A stretch of DNA of 64,000 nt. Origin: Halorussus vallis. GTDB lineage: Archaea > Halobacteriota > Halobacteria > Halobacteriales > Haladaptataceae. The first letter of the stretch is position 1, and the number at the start of each line of letters is the position of its first letter. Where the stretch lies: the NCBI RefSeq assembly GCF_024138165.1, contig NZ_CP100000.1:3472001-3536000 (forward strand), in the 5' to 3' direction. The position numbers and the translations under genes are program-made. Under the pieces are notes generated by a model. That model had not been told where the DNA came from, did no database searches, and saw only the letters and a program-made list of their open reading frames with translations. Below are positions 25,568-33,911 of the stretch, piece by piece.

Positions 25568-25632
25568 AAAAAATCTGGACCAAAAAAGGACACGCGACCG
25601 CGCCGAGACGCAGTGCGTCTCGGCGCGGTCGC
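25568..25632 (-). terminator. spt5 terminator: 19-bp hairpin and two T6 tracts
   Basis: Downstream of spt5 (minus strand) there is a hairpin with perfect 19-bp arms (25594-25612 and 25614-25632, a one-base loop), then two T6 runs on the coding strand (complement of 25582-25587 and 25568-25573). A second hairpin and A/T run follow at about 25520-25560. This is the strongest terminator in the window. Confidence 0.8.
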
Positions 25633-25719
25633 ATCTTCTACTGCTGGTGCGCGCGCCGAAGGCGCGCTGTTCGGTCGCCAGTGTAGTCTCACGAAACGAC
25701 CTCGAAAATCGGGACTCGC

Positions 25720-26157
25720 TCAGCGCTCTTCGGAGTCGAGAACGCGAATCTGGTCGCCCCGCACAGTCACCGGAATCGGGACGGTCGCCTCGTACAGTTC
25801 GACCGTCACCTGGTCCTTGCCCTCGTCGATGCGCTGGACCTGGGCCTTCTCGCCCTTGAACGGGCCGGCGATGAGTTCGACGATGTCGCCCTCCGCGATA
25901 CCCTCCACGTCGGGGGTCGGCGAGAGGAAGTGCTCGACTTCCGAGATACTGCTCTTGCCCGGGACCATGTTCCGGGCGTGGGGAATCTCTTCGAGCACGC
26001 GAGTGATGACGGCGTCGTTGTCGGCCTCGACCATCACGTAACTCGTGAGCGAGTCGGGCGCGAGGACCGCGTGAATCTCGGGCTCCTCGCGGTTGATGAT
26101 CATGTCGGCGACGGTGCGCTCCTGGCTCGCGGTCGTCTTGACTGCGTACATTCCCAT
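25720..26157 (-). CDS. spt5: transcription elongation factor Spt5
   Basis: A 145-residue archaeal Spt5/NusG. The NGN domain (1-80; MYAVKTTASQERTVADMI) binds the RNA polymerase clamp with Spt4. The KOW domain (about 89-116) has IVELIAGPFKGEKAQVQRID. It is the usual length. The gene starts 10 bp after secE, the classic secE-nusG order, and FtsZ is encoded upstream on the same strand. Spt4 is not in this window. Confidence 0.95.
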   Translation of the reverse strand: MGMYAVKTTASQERTVADMIINREEPEIHAVLAPDSLTSYVMVEADNDAVITRVLEEIPHARNMVPGKSSISEVEHFLSPTPDVEGIAEGDIVELIAGPFKGEKAQVQRIDEGKDQVTVELYEATVPIPVTVRGDQIRVLDSEER

Positions 26158-26167
26158 CTGTGCTCAC

Positions 26168-26335
26168 CTACGCTGGCGTGAAACTCATGATCGCGAAGAT
26201 GATAAAGCCGAGTATGCCGACGAGGAGGATTCCCGCCCCGGCGATGGTCGCGATTTTGGAGAACTCCTCCCACGACGGCGTGCTGGCCAGCTTGAGCACG
26301 CGAACGTACGACGAGAGGTCTAACTTGACGTCCAT
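26168..26335 (-). CDS. secE: protein translocase subunit SecE/Sec61-gamma
   Basis: A 55-residue SecE that clamps SecY at the membrane. It has an amphipathic N-terminal helix with the conserved VLKLASTPSWEEFSKIA (13-29) and a single transmembrane segment (about 31-50, AGAGILLVGILGFIIFAIM). It precedes spt5 by 10 bp and follows ftsZ at about 120 bp. An A/T box lies upstream at about 26363-26372 on the minus strand. Confidence 0.9.
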   Translation of the reverse strand: MDVKLDLSSYVRVLKLASTPSWEEFSKIATIAGAGILLVGILGFIIFAIMSFTPA

Positions 26336-26455
26336 GTTACCGGCAGTTAGAGAGCCGCCTTTTTCTATCTATTGATGCGCGACGGCTCGATTCACGTCGT
26401 GAGCGGGCGCTGTCGCGGTGCGCGGAGAGCGGGCGGGGCAGGGCGGGCGGAGAGC

Positions 26456-27595
26456 TTACTCGACGTAGTCGATGTCCTGGAGTCGCTTGTTCGCCTTCGC
26501 CTGCTGGGCCTCGTTGCGGCCGTATATCTGGGGCGATTCGACGCCCGTGACCACGATCATCGTGCGCATCTCGCCGTCCAGGTCCTCGTCGATGGACGTC
26601 CCCCAGATGATGCGCGCGTCGGGGTCGATGCGGTCGTAGATCTCCTCGACGACGCCCTCCGCCTCCTCGATGGACATGTCGTTGCCGCCGGTGACGTTGA
26701 CGAGCGCGGAGTTCGCACCCGAGATGTCGACGTCGAGCAGCGGCGAGCGGAGCGCCGACTTCACGGAGTCCTGGGCCTTGGCGTCCGAGTCGGACTCGCC
26801 GAGGCCGATCATGGCGACGCCGCCCTTCTCCATGACGGTCCGAACGTCGGCGAAGTCGAGGTTGACGAGGCCGGGCTTGGTGATGAGTTCGGTGATGCCC
26901 TTCACCGAGCGCATCAGCACCTCGTCGGCGACCTTGAACGCCTGACGGACCGGCAGCTTGCCGACCGAGTCGAGCAGGCGGTCGTTGGGCACGACGATGA
27001 CGGTGTCGGAGACGTCCCGGAGTCGTTCCAGGCCGGCCTCTGCGTTGGTGCGCCGGACCTCACCTTCGGCGGTGAACGGCGTCGTGACGATGGAGATGGT
27101 GAGCGCGCCCGACTCGCGGGCGGCCTTCGCGACCACGGGGGCCGAACCGGTGCCGGTGCCGCCGCCGAGTCCGGCGGTGACGAACACCATGTCCGAGCCC
27201 TGGATGGCGTCGTAGATCTCGTCCTGGCTCTCCAGGGCGGCCTCCTCGCCGACCTGCGGGAGCGACCCGGCACCCCGACCCTGGGTCTTCTGTTCGCCCA
27301 TCAGAATCTTGGTGTCGGCCTCGATCTCGACGAGGTGCTGAACGTCGGTGTTGGCCGCCACGAGCGCCGCGCCGTGGATGCCCTCTTCGGCCATGCGGTT
27401 GACGGTGTTACCGCCGGCACCGCCGCACCCGACCACCGTGATGTCGGTCTGAAGGTCCTGAAGTACGTCCTTGAGTTCCTCGTCGGTCATCGTCCCCGTC
27501 ATGTTCGCCGCCTCCGCGGCACCCCCCGACGTGGGTTGGTGCGAGGAGCTACCCCCCTCGGCTTCCTCGATGGCGTCTTCGACTAGCGAGTCCAT
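26456..27595 (-). CDS. ftsZ1: cell division protein FtsZ
   Basis: A 379-residue FtsZ GTPase that assembles the division ring. It shows [14 protein letters not shown] (55-68), the tubulin signature [12 protein letters not shown] (142-153), and the later PNDRL and [11 protein letters not shown] synergy-loop segments. The 40-residue acidic N-terminal extension matches haloarchaeal FtsZ1, and the ftsZ-secE-spt5 order matches the ftsZ1 locus known from Haloferax. ATG 27595 sits about 26 bp from an A/T box (27621-27630). It is not a CetZ. Confidence 0.93.
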   Translation of the reverse strand: MDSLVEDAIEEAEGGSSSHQPTSGGAAEAANMTGTMTDEELKDVLQDLQTDITVVGCGGAGGNTVNRMAEEGIHGAALVAANTDVQHLVEIEADTKILMGEQKTQGRGAGSLPQVGEEAALESQDEIYDAIQGSDMVFVTAGLGGGTGTGSAPVVAKAARESGALTISIVTTPFTAEGEVRRTNAEAGLERLRDVSDTVIVVPNDRLLDSVGKLPVRQAFKVADEVLMRSVKGITELITKPGLVNLDFADVRTVMEKGGVAMIGLGESDSDAKAQDSVKSALRSPLLDVDISGANSALVNVTGGNDMSIEEAEGVVEEIYDRIDPDARIIWGTSIDEDLDGEMRTMIVVTGVESPQIYGRNEAQQAKANKRLQDIDYVE

Positions 27596-27619
27596 GCTGA
27601 AGTTGCCTTGAGAACGGAG

Positions 27620-27631
27620 CTTAATTATCTT
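27620..27631 (-). promoter_or_regulatory. ftsZ promoter
   Basis: AGATAATTAA on the minus strand (27621-27630) is about 30 bp upstream of ATG 27595, predicting a very short or absent leader. Confidence 0.55.
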
Positions 27632-27712
27632 TCCCCTCTCTGTCGGACGAACGTCTGACAATCGCTGACATATGACGGCTCTCGCGCCCGAACGGTCCCC
27701 GCGGCGCTCGGT

Positions 27713-29050
27713 TCAGACCGGGAACCGGACCGTCCGCTCGGTCCGGACCGCCTCGGGCGGTATCTCCTCGTCGCCCACCGTCACTGCCTCTCCCGCCGAG
27801 AGTTTCCCGAACTCCGGCCCCTCCGGCACGCCGAGGTCGCGGGCCTTTCCCGGGTCGAAGGTCGTCTGGCGCGCGACCACCGCGTCGTCCTCGCGCGCGA
27901 CCGAGTCGTACTTCTCGGCCAGCACGTCGGCCAGCGCCGCCACCAGCGCTTCGCGGTCGGCCGGGCCGCGACTCGCGGCCCGGCCGACCGCCCGCGTCCC
28001 GCTCTGCTCGGTTTCGAACGCGAGGACGTTCACTTCGACGGCCTCGCGGGCGGCGTCGGCGTCGATACCCTGGACCTCCGCCAACAGTTCCTCCGGGAGG
28101 TCTACGAGTTCGTACTCGTCCGGACCGTCGGCGTCGTCGCACCTCGCAGGGTCGCCGAACCGCAGGCCCTCGCCGACCGGCGCGAGGTCGGCCTCCAGCG
28201 ACTCGACCAGCGCGAGCGGGACGCCCGTCGTCTCCCGGACCCACGTCTCGCTCACTACCTCGAAGCCGAGGTCGGCGACCTCGGCTTCGAGGTCGGGGCG
28301 GTCGCCGTCGACCACCACGCGGTCGGCACGACTTGCCTCGAAGGCTCGGGCAAGCACGTCCCGATTGTGCTCCGGCGCGCCCATCTCGTCGAGGCCCCAG
28401 TCGGCGGCGACGTGGCCGACCGCCCAGTCGGTTTCGCGGGCGATGCGAGTAAACCGGGGCGCGTAGTGGTTGCCGCCGAAGCCGACCATCTGTCGGTCGC
28501 GGTGCGGGGCGACGCCCCGCAGGTCGAGAATCGACCGGGCGACCGCTCGCGCGCCGTCGGGGTCGTCCCACTGGGGTTCGTCGCTGCCGAGTTCCGCGAA
28601 CAGCGAGGGAACGCCGACCTCGGAGGGGCCGTGGTGGGTACACTCCATGCCGACCTCGTACTCCTCGGGCGCGTGCTCGGCAAAGGCGTCGAGCAGTCGC
28701 GCGAGCGCGTTCGGGCACGCTTCCGCGAGGCCGCCCTCCGTTCCGCCGTACTTCGCGGGGCCGAAGTTGCCCGTGAAGTGGGCGGTCAGCAGCGGACCGG
28801 TGTCGCCGGAGTGCCGGGAGGCGAAGACGAGGCAGTCCGGCGAGTCGAAGGGTCCGGCGGCGTCCTCGACGTCGAGGTGGAGGGCGTCGAACTCCCGGAG
28901 TTCGAACCCCTCGCGCCGGTAGTAGGTACCGCCGCCCTCGGCGTCGGCCAGCAAGTCGTCTTCGCGCTGTTCCCAGTCGGCCAGCTCCAGCAGGTGCTCG
29001 CCGACGTGGACGGAGGCCGAGTCGGCGCGGCTGACGACGATGGCTATCAC
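27713..29050 (-). CDS. dtdA: D-aminoacyl-tRNA deacylase (archaeal type)
   Basis: A 445-residue archaeal/plant-type D-aminoacyl-tRNA deacylase, which removes D-amino acids mischarged on tRNA. Conserved segments are VVSRADSASVHVGEHLLEL, VFASRHSGDTGPLLTAHFTGNFG, GMECTHHGPSEVGVPSLF and GFGGNHYAPRF. The C-terminal third is a haloarchaeal extension. Codons 354-366 or so (27953-27991) are formed by a 39-bp inverted repeat. It precedes ftsZ by about 120 bp. Confidence 0.92.
   Translation of the reverse strand: MIAIVVSRADSASVHVGEHLLELADWEQREDDLLADAEGGGTYYRREGFELREFDALHLDVEDAAGPFDSPDCLVFASRHSGDTGPLLTAHFTGNFGPAKYGGTEGGLAEACPNALARLLDAFAEHAPEEYEVGMECTHHGPSEVGVPSLFAELGSDEPQWDDPDGARAVARSILDLRGVAPHRDRQMVGFGGNHYAPRFTRIARETDWAVGHVAADWGLDEMGAPEHNRDVLARAFEASRADRVVVDGDRPDLEAEVADLGFEVVSETWVRETTGVPLALVESLEADLAPVGEGLRFGDPARCDDADGPDEYELVDLPEELLAEVQGIDADAAREAVEVNVLAFETEQSGTRAVGRAASRGPADREALVAALADVLAEKYDSVAREDDAVVARQTTFDPGKARDLGVPEGPEFGKLSAGEAVTVGDEEIPPEAVRTERTVRFPV
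27953..27991. repeat. inverted repeat inside dtdA
   Basis: Perfect 19-bp arms with a one-base loop encode an Arg/Ala/Gly-rich stretch (VGRAASRGPADR). The position is in the less conserved C-terminal part of the enzyme. Confidence 0.6.
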
Positions 29051-29140
29051 GGGTGGGGATTGGGAGGAGCGCGGATTAAGCCCATCGAAGGCCGCGGTCG
29101 TCTCGCTTCGGACCCAGGTAGCGCCGGTATTTCATCAACT

Positions 29141-29150
29141 GCTTATAGTG
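29141..29150 (+). promoter_or_regulatory. TATA box of the 66-residue membrane protein gene
   Basis: gcttatagtg (29141-29150) is 25-28 bp before ATG 29171, predicting a leaderless message. Confidence 0.5.
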
Positions 29151-29170
29151 AAAAGAACTTCCGTGACCTC

Positions 29171-29371
29171 ATGGAACTGACGGAAGCCGACGGACTTCGG
29201 AATCTCGGTGTCGTCTGGCTCTACGTATGCTCGGTGTTCCTGGTCGTCGAAGCGTTACAATTATTCGGAGTCGGCGGCGCACCCCTCGTTCTGTGTTCGC
29301 TCGCAGCCGGCGTCCTGCTGGCGGTCGTCGTCCTGTGGGGCTACAACCGCGTCTTCCTCGACGAAGCGTAA
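29171..29371 (+). CDS. small two-helix membrane protein
   Basis: A 66-residue protein with two transmembrane segments (about 12-32 and 36-58) and a short cytosolic tail, FLDEA. I do not recognise the family. ATG 29171 is supported by a TATA box at leaderless distance. It is divergent from dtdA and convergent with the Na+/Ca2+-exchanger gene. Confidence 0.68.
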   Translation: MELTEADGLRNLGVVWLYVCSVFLVVEALQLFGVGGAPLVLCSLAAGVLLAVVVLWGYNRVFLDEA

Positions 29372-29447
29372 TCTCCGTTCTCGCAACTCACGGTAGAACG
29401 TGCGTCGAAAGTCGGTCCGCAGAAGTCTTCGAACTATCCTTCAGGCG

Positions 29448-30800
29448 TCAGTCGGCGTGGTCGACCTGCCCGGACCGACCGCCGATGGCGTCGCGGGCGT
29501 TGTCGACGGTGCGACCGACGAGATACTTGAGTTCCGCGCGCCGCATCGCGAACAGCACCGCGCCCAGCACGAGGTAGACCGCGGTGTAGGCGTAGAGGAT
29601 GAGGATGCTGAGTTCGGTCGCCTGGGGTTCGGCCACCGTCCGGATGACGTAGAACTCCGCGACCAACTGAGTGAGGAACAGCACCAGGATGGCGACCGCC
29701 TCCCGGACGCTGATCTCGAAGTTCGAGAGGATGGCCAGCGCGAAGAAGCTCTGGGCTGCCGTGATCCAGATTTCGGCGGTCTGCTTGTGGTCGAAGGGAA
29801 GCGTGCCGATCTGGCCGGCGGCGATGCTGTAGACGACCGCGAGCGTCCCGATGAGCAGCGTCCACTGGTTGAGCTTCGAGGAGATGAGCGCGTTGAACCC
29901 GGCGGTCGAACGCGCCTTGTTGACGAGGTAGGCGACGACGATGAGTTCGGGCGACTCGGAGGCCAGCGGCGCGATCCACTGGATCATGAAGAACGGCGGG
30001 ATGCCGGCGGCCGTCCCGAGTTCCTCCAACCCGTGGGCGAACGGGTGGACCGCGGTGTAGATCATCACGCCGGAGTAGGCGAACAGCACGAGGACGGTGA
30101 GGATGCGCGGAATCTTCGAGAGCGACTGGAAGTACGCCGGGACGCCGACCTGCTCTTCGTGGTCCTCGACGTCGCCGCGGATGATGATGGCGATGTAGGT
30201 GACGTAGAGGCCGACGAGGACGATGGTGTCGGGCATGCCGATGCCGTTGCCCAGCGGGACGAAGAACGCGTAGGCGGTGGCGATCAGCAGGAACGTTATC
30301 TCGGTGGCGATGTCGCGGTCGAGTTCGAGGTGGTCGGCCATGATGCCGGAACTCTCGTTGACCGCGGGGTCGTCCGAACTCCCCGAGCGGTAGATGGTGA
30401 ACAGCGCGATGCCCGACCAGCCCAGGCCGATGAGGATGCGGTTCGCGCCGGTCATGTTGGCCACCGCGAGGTTGGCGGCTTCCATTCCGCGCGGAGTGTT
30501 GATGTTCGCGCCGGCGGTCCACGCGTACAGCGCGTCGACGGCGTACTCGGGGGCGACCGCGAGCACCGCGAGCACCGCCAGCGCGAACGCTCGCGGCACG
30601 TCTTTCTCGGCGGTTTCTGCGCCCCACGCCAGCAGGAACGACGCGCCGAGGACCGCGAGGCCGGTGATGCCGACCGTCGCGAGGTCGCTCATCGCGTGAA
30701 CGTTCCCGGAAAGCCTGGTGACGACCCAGGGCAACGTCAGTAACACCGTGGCGGCGACCGCCACCAGCGGGTGTCGTAGGCGACTGGACATGACTCTCAC
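29448..30800 (-). CDS. CaCA-type cation exchanger-like membrane protein
   Basis: A 450-residue polytopic membrane protein (about 10-12 segments) related to sodium/calcium exchangers. The two inverted alpha-repeat regions show PEYAVDALYAWTAGANINT and ASESPELIVVAYLVNKARST, in which SPEL and EY carry the acidic residue that binds cations. The mid-region loop is short and charged. It is followed on the same strand by, and 66 bp from, a second exchanger. The ions are not certain. Confidence 0.82.
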   Translation of the reverse strand: MRVMSSRLRHPLVAVAATVLLTLPWVVTRLSGNVHAMSDLATVGITGLAVLGASFLLAWGAETAEKDVPRAFALAVLAVLAVAPEYAVDALYAWTAGANINTPRGMEAANLAVANMTGANRILIGLGWSGIALFTIYRSGSSDDPAVNESSGIMADHLELDRDIATEITFLLIATAYAFFVPLGNGIGMPDTIVLVGLYVTYIAIIIRGDVEDHEEQVGVPAYFQSLSKIPRILTVLVLFAYSGVMIYTAVHPFAHGLEELGTAAGIPPFFMIQWIAPLASESPELIVVAYLVNKARSTAGFNALISSKLNQWTLLIGTLAVVYSIAAGQIGTLPFDHKQTAEIWITAAQSFFALAILSNFEISVREAVAILVLFLTQLVAEFYVIRTVAEPQATELSILILYAYTAVYLVLGAVLFAMRRAELKYLVGRTVDNARDAIGGRSGQVDHAD

Positions 30801-30866
30801 CGGGTCTTGCTCGCCCCGAAAAGTAGGTCTTGCGTTACTAGTTCGACGAGACGACGGAAACGGAGT

Positions 30867-31844
30867 TCACGGGAACAGCAGGTAGACGAACCCGGCGTAG
30901 CCGCCGACGAGCGCGACGCCGCTCCACCGCGAGATGCTCCGCTTGTAGGCCATCAGCGCCATCGCGCCGACCGTGAACGCGACCATCACCGGGAAGTGGA
31001 ACGTCTGGACGCTGGCCGTGACCGTCAGCGGGTTGACCACCGCGAGCAGGCCGACGACCGCCAGGACGTTGTAGATGTTCGAACCGATGACGTTGCCCAC
31101 GCTGAACTCTGCTTCGTCGCGGAGCGCGCTCAGCACGGAGGTCGCGAGTTCCGGCAGCGACGTGCCGAACGCGATGATGGTGATGGCGATGAAGAGGTCG
31201 CCGAAGCCGAACGACCGCAGGAGGCCGGTACCGCCCTGCACGAGGCCGATGGACCCGCCGAGCAGGCAGACGCCCGCCCCGGCGAGGACGGCGAACTCCC
31301 GGAAGCCGGCCGACCCCGAATCGTCGTCGAGTTGCATCTCGTCGGGAATCACGTCACCGTCGTCGGCCCGGGACTCGTAGAGCATGTAGCCGGTGAACAC
31401 CGCGAGCGTCACGAGCAACGCCGCGCCGTCGAACGGACCGAGCGTGCCGTCCGAGCCGAGCAGGACGAGCAACACCGCCGCGACGAGCATGAACGGCCCG
31501 TGTCGCCACAGGAGCTTCGAGTCGACGCCCATCGGCTGGACGAGCGCCGAAGCCCCGAGCACGAGGCCGATGTTCGCGATGTTAGAGCCGATGATGTTGC
31601 CGAGGCCGATGTCGTCGGAGATGCCGATGCCGCCGATGACGCTGACGAACAGTTCGGGCGACGTCGTCGAGAACGCGACGATGGTGACCCCGACCGTCGC
31701 CGGCGCGATGCCGTAGCCGAGCGCGAGCGAGGAGGCGCTGTCGACGAGCAACTCCGCGCCGAGGTACAGCAGGAGGATGCCGCCGACGAGATACAGCGTC
31801 TCCGCCGAGAGAAGAAGATCTCCGGTCGTTTGCAGTGCCAACAT
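30867..31844 (-). CDS. sodium/calcium antiporter (CaCA family)
   Basis: A 325-residue YrbG-type antiporter with ten hydrophobic segments. The two alpha repeats are seen directly: VAFSTTSPELFVSVIGGI with GNIIGSNIANIGLVLG, and AFGTSLPELATSVLSAL with GNVIGSNIYNVLAVVG. Their Glu residues bind the cations. ATG 31844 is used; ATG 31883 would add 13 residues. A/T boxes lie at 31885-31908. It is transcribed ahead of the larger exchanger and diverges from aroE. Confidence 0.9.
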   Translation of the reverse strand: MLALQTTGDLLLSAETLYLVGGILLLYLGAELLVDSASSLALGYGIAPATVGVTIVAFSTTSPELFVSVIGGIGISDDIGLGNIIGSNIANIGLVLGASALVQPMGVDSKLLWRHGPFMLVAAVLLVLLGSDGTLGPFDGAALLVTLAVFTGYMLYESRADDGDVIPDEMQLDDDSGSAGFREFAVLAGAGVCLLGGSIGLVQGGTGLLRSFGFGDLFIAITIIAFGTSLPELATSVLSALRDEAEFSVGNVIGSNIYNVLAVVGLLAVVNPLTVTASVQTFHFPVMVAFTVGAMALMAYKRSISRWSGVALVGGYAGFVYLLFP

Positions 31845-31945
31845 TGGTTTCCCTACCGAGAAACCGACCGAGAGGAACTCCATAAGTATTCGGACGATTA
31901 TAGATTCTGAGAACCGACGCCGCCGACCGGCCGGAAACGCCGCTC

Positions 31946-31981
31946 TCGGCGCGGGTGGCGACGCGTCGCCGCCCGCGCCGA
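31946..31981. repeat. near-perfect palindrome in the aroE upstream region
   Basis: 36 bp (tcggcgcggg at the end) with one mismatch pair, centred at 31963/31964 between the divergent antiporter and aroE genes, about 65 bp before the aroE start. Confidence 0.5.
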
Positions 31982-32047
31982 CATCTCGGAGTTCGGACGG
32001 TTGCACCGAACCCAGCAGTTAACCCGGTCGCGGGCCTTCCGGCCGAC

Positions 32048-32899
32048 ATGGACGTATTCGGACTGCTCGGCAACCCCGTCGGGCACTCGCTGTCGCCGCC
32101 GATGCACGAGGCGGCCTACGCGGAACTCGGGATGGACGCCCGGTACGTCACCTTCGAACCGGACCCCGACGACCTCCCCGCGGCGCTCGACGGTGCGCGG
32201 GCGCTCGGCATAGAGGGGCTGAACGTCACCATCCCGTTCAAGGAGGACGCCCTCGACCTGGTCGAACCGGACGACCTGGCGGCCCGCATCGGCGCGGTCA
32301 ACACCGTCGACTTCTCGACCCTCGGCCCGGACGGAACCCCGCGGGGGTACAACACCGACGCCGAGGGCGTGCGGCGGGCGTTCGCCCACCACGACGTCTC
32401 CCTCTCGGGCGCCCGGGCGGTCGTCGTCGGTGCGGGCGGGGCCGCCCGCGCCGCGGCGTTCACGCTCGCCGACGCCGGCGCGACGGTCCACGTCGCCAAT
32501 CGGACCGTCGAGCGCGCCGAGGCGCTCTCAGCCGACGTCCGCGCGGCGTCCGCGCGCGAGTCGCGCGCGGACGCCGCGGAGCAAGCGACCGCCGGGGGCT
32601 TGGAGAGCCTCGAAACGCGGGTTCCCGACGCCGACGTGCTCGTGAACGCAACGAGCGTCGGCATGGAGGAGGACCGCTCGCCGGTGCCGGCCGACGCGCT
32701 CCACGCCGACCTCGCGGTGCTCGACGCGGTGTACCGACCGCTCGACACCAGACTCCTCCGGGATGCCCGCGAGCGCGGCGCGACGACCGTCGACGGTGCC
32801 TGGATGCTGTTGTATCAGGGGGTAGAAGCGTTCGAGCGGTGGACCGGCCGGGATGCCCCCGTGGACGCGATGAACGAAGCGCTTCGAACACGGATTTAA
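32048..32899 (+). CDS. aroE: shikimate dehydrogenase
   Basis: A 283-residue NADP shikimate dehydrogenase that reduces 3-dehydroshikimate. Substrate motifs are [16 protein letters not shown] (8-23) and [11 protein letters not shown], with the catalytic Lys. The NADP loop is [13 protein letters not shown] and the base-binding NRT is in [16 protein letters not shown] and [14 protein letters not shown] are also present. A 37-bp inverted repeat encodes the Ala/Arg-rich [11 protein letters not shown] segment. The genes that follow, an HHH protein and pabB, are in the same direction. Confidence 0.93.
   Translation: MDVFGLLGNPVGHSLSPPMHEAAYAELGMDARYVTFEPDPDDLPAALDGARALGIEGLNVTIPFKEDALDLVEPDDLAARIGAVNTVDFSTLGPDGTPRGYNTDAEGVRRAFAHHDVSLSGARAVVVGAGGAARAAAFTLADAGATVHVANRTVERAEALSADVRAASARESRADAAEQATAGGLESLETRVPDADVLVNATSVGMEEDRSPVPADALHADLAVLDAVYRPLDTRLLRDARERGATTVDGAWMLLYQGVEAFERWTGRDAPVDAMNEALRTRI
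32542..32578. repeat. inverted repeat inside aroE
   Basis: Perfect 18-bp arms (32542-32559 and 32561-32578) with a one-base loop, encoding ASARESRAD in the NADP-domain loop after the NRT motif. Confidence 0.6.
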
Positions 32900-32926
32900 G
32901 TACCGGCGCCGTCTACTGTCACGCAA

Positions 32927-33826
32927 ATGGGATTGCTCACCAAGCTGAAGTCGTTGCTCGGATTCGACGAGGACCGCTCGCAGGTGCGCCGCGGTGACAC
33001 GGGCGTCACCATCGAGCGCGAACCCGGTGAGTCGGCGGAACCCGACACCGAATCCGAAAGCGCCGTCAAGGGCGTCGACACCGGCGCCGAAAGCGAGAGC
33101 GAGAGCCAGAGCGACACCAGCACCGCCAGCGACGTGCGGGGCGTGACCGAAGCGGAACCCGACGCAGAATCCGAGGCCGAGACGGAGACCGAACCGGCCA
33201 CCGAGGCCGAGGCCGAAACCGAGGAACCGTCTAGCGCCGAGGCGGAACCCGAAGCCGAGTCCGAAGCCGAACCCGCGGTCGACGAAACCGAACCGGCGGA
33301 AGACGCCGAACCCGGGGAGGACGCCGAATCGGAAACCGACGAGGTCACGGAACCCGAAGCCGAGGTCGAGGCCGAACCGGAAACCGACGAGGTCGCGGAA
33401 TCCGAACCCGAACCGGAGTCCGACGCCGAGGCCGGGGTCACAACCGAGGATGTGACGACCGCGCCCGAGGCCGAGAGCGCGCCGTCCCAGACCGACGAGG
33501 CCGCAGAACCGTCGGAGGCGACACAGCCGTCGACCGACGCCGCCATTCCCGACCAGAGCGCGGGCGACGAACCCGAGCCGACGCCCGAGGATACCGAAGA
33601 CGAGGCCGAACTCGAACCGGACGAGGCCGCCGAGGAACCGGTCGGCGAGGGCGCGCCCCTCGACGACATCAAGGGCATCGGATCGGCGTACGCCGAGCGA
33701 CTCCGCGACGCCGGCGTGGCCGACGTTGCGGAACTGGCGCGGGCCGACGCCGACCAGCTCGCCGATGAGACGGGGCTGTCCGAAAAGCGCATCTCCGGCT
33801 GGATCGAGCGCGCCCAGGAGTACTGA
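32927..33826 (+). CDS. acidic repeat protein with C-terminal helix-hairpin-helix
   Basis: A 299-residue protein. The first 30 residues are ordered ([17 protein letters not shown]). Residues 35-235 form a long Glu/Pro/Ala/Thr-rich region of EPEAE-like repeats, almost certainly disordered and highly charged. Residues 241-299 hold a helix-hairpin-helix of the ribosomal-S13/DUF4332 type ([20 protein letters not shown] and a second helix pair). HHH modules bind DNA or RNA backbones. It sits between aroE and pabB with small gaps, so it is probably co-transcribed. Confidence 0.75.
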   Translation: MGLLTKLKSLLGFDEDRSQVRRGDTGVTIEREPGESAEPDTESESAVKGVDTGAESESESQSDTSTASDVRGVTEAEPDAESEAETETEPATEAEAETEEPSSAEAEPEAESEAEPAVDETEPAEDAEPGEDAESETDEVTEPEAEVEAEPETDEVAESEPEPESDAEAGVTTEDVTTAPEAESAPSQTDEAAEPSEATQPSTDAAIPDQSAGDEPEPTPEDTEDEAELEPDEAAEEPVGEGAPLDDIKGIGSAYAERLRDAGVADVAELARADADQLADETGLSEKRISGWIERAQEY

Positions 33827-33911
33827 CGTCGAGACGGTTCCGGTTCGGCATGACGCGTGGCGCCACACCGAACCGGAAAGCGGTTACTTCTCCCCTCCGT
33901 CCTCCCACCCG

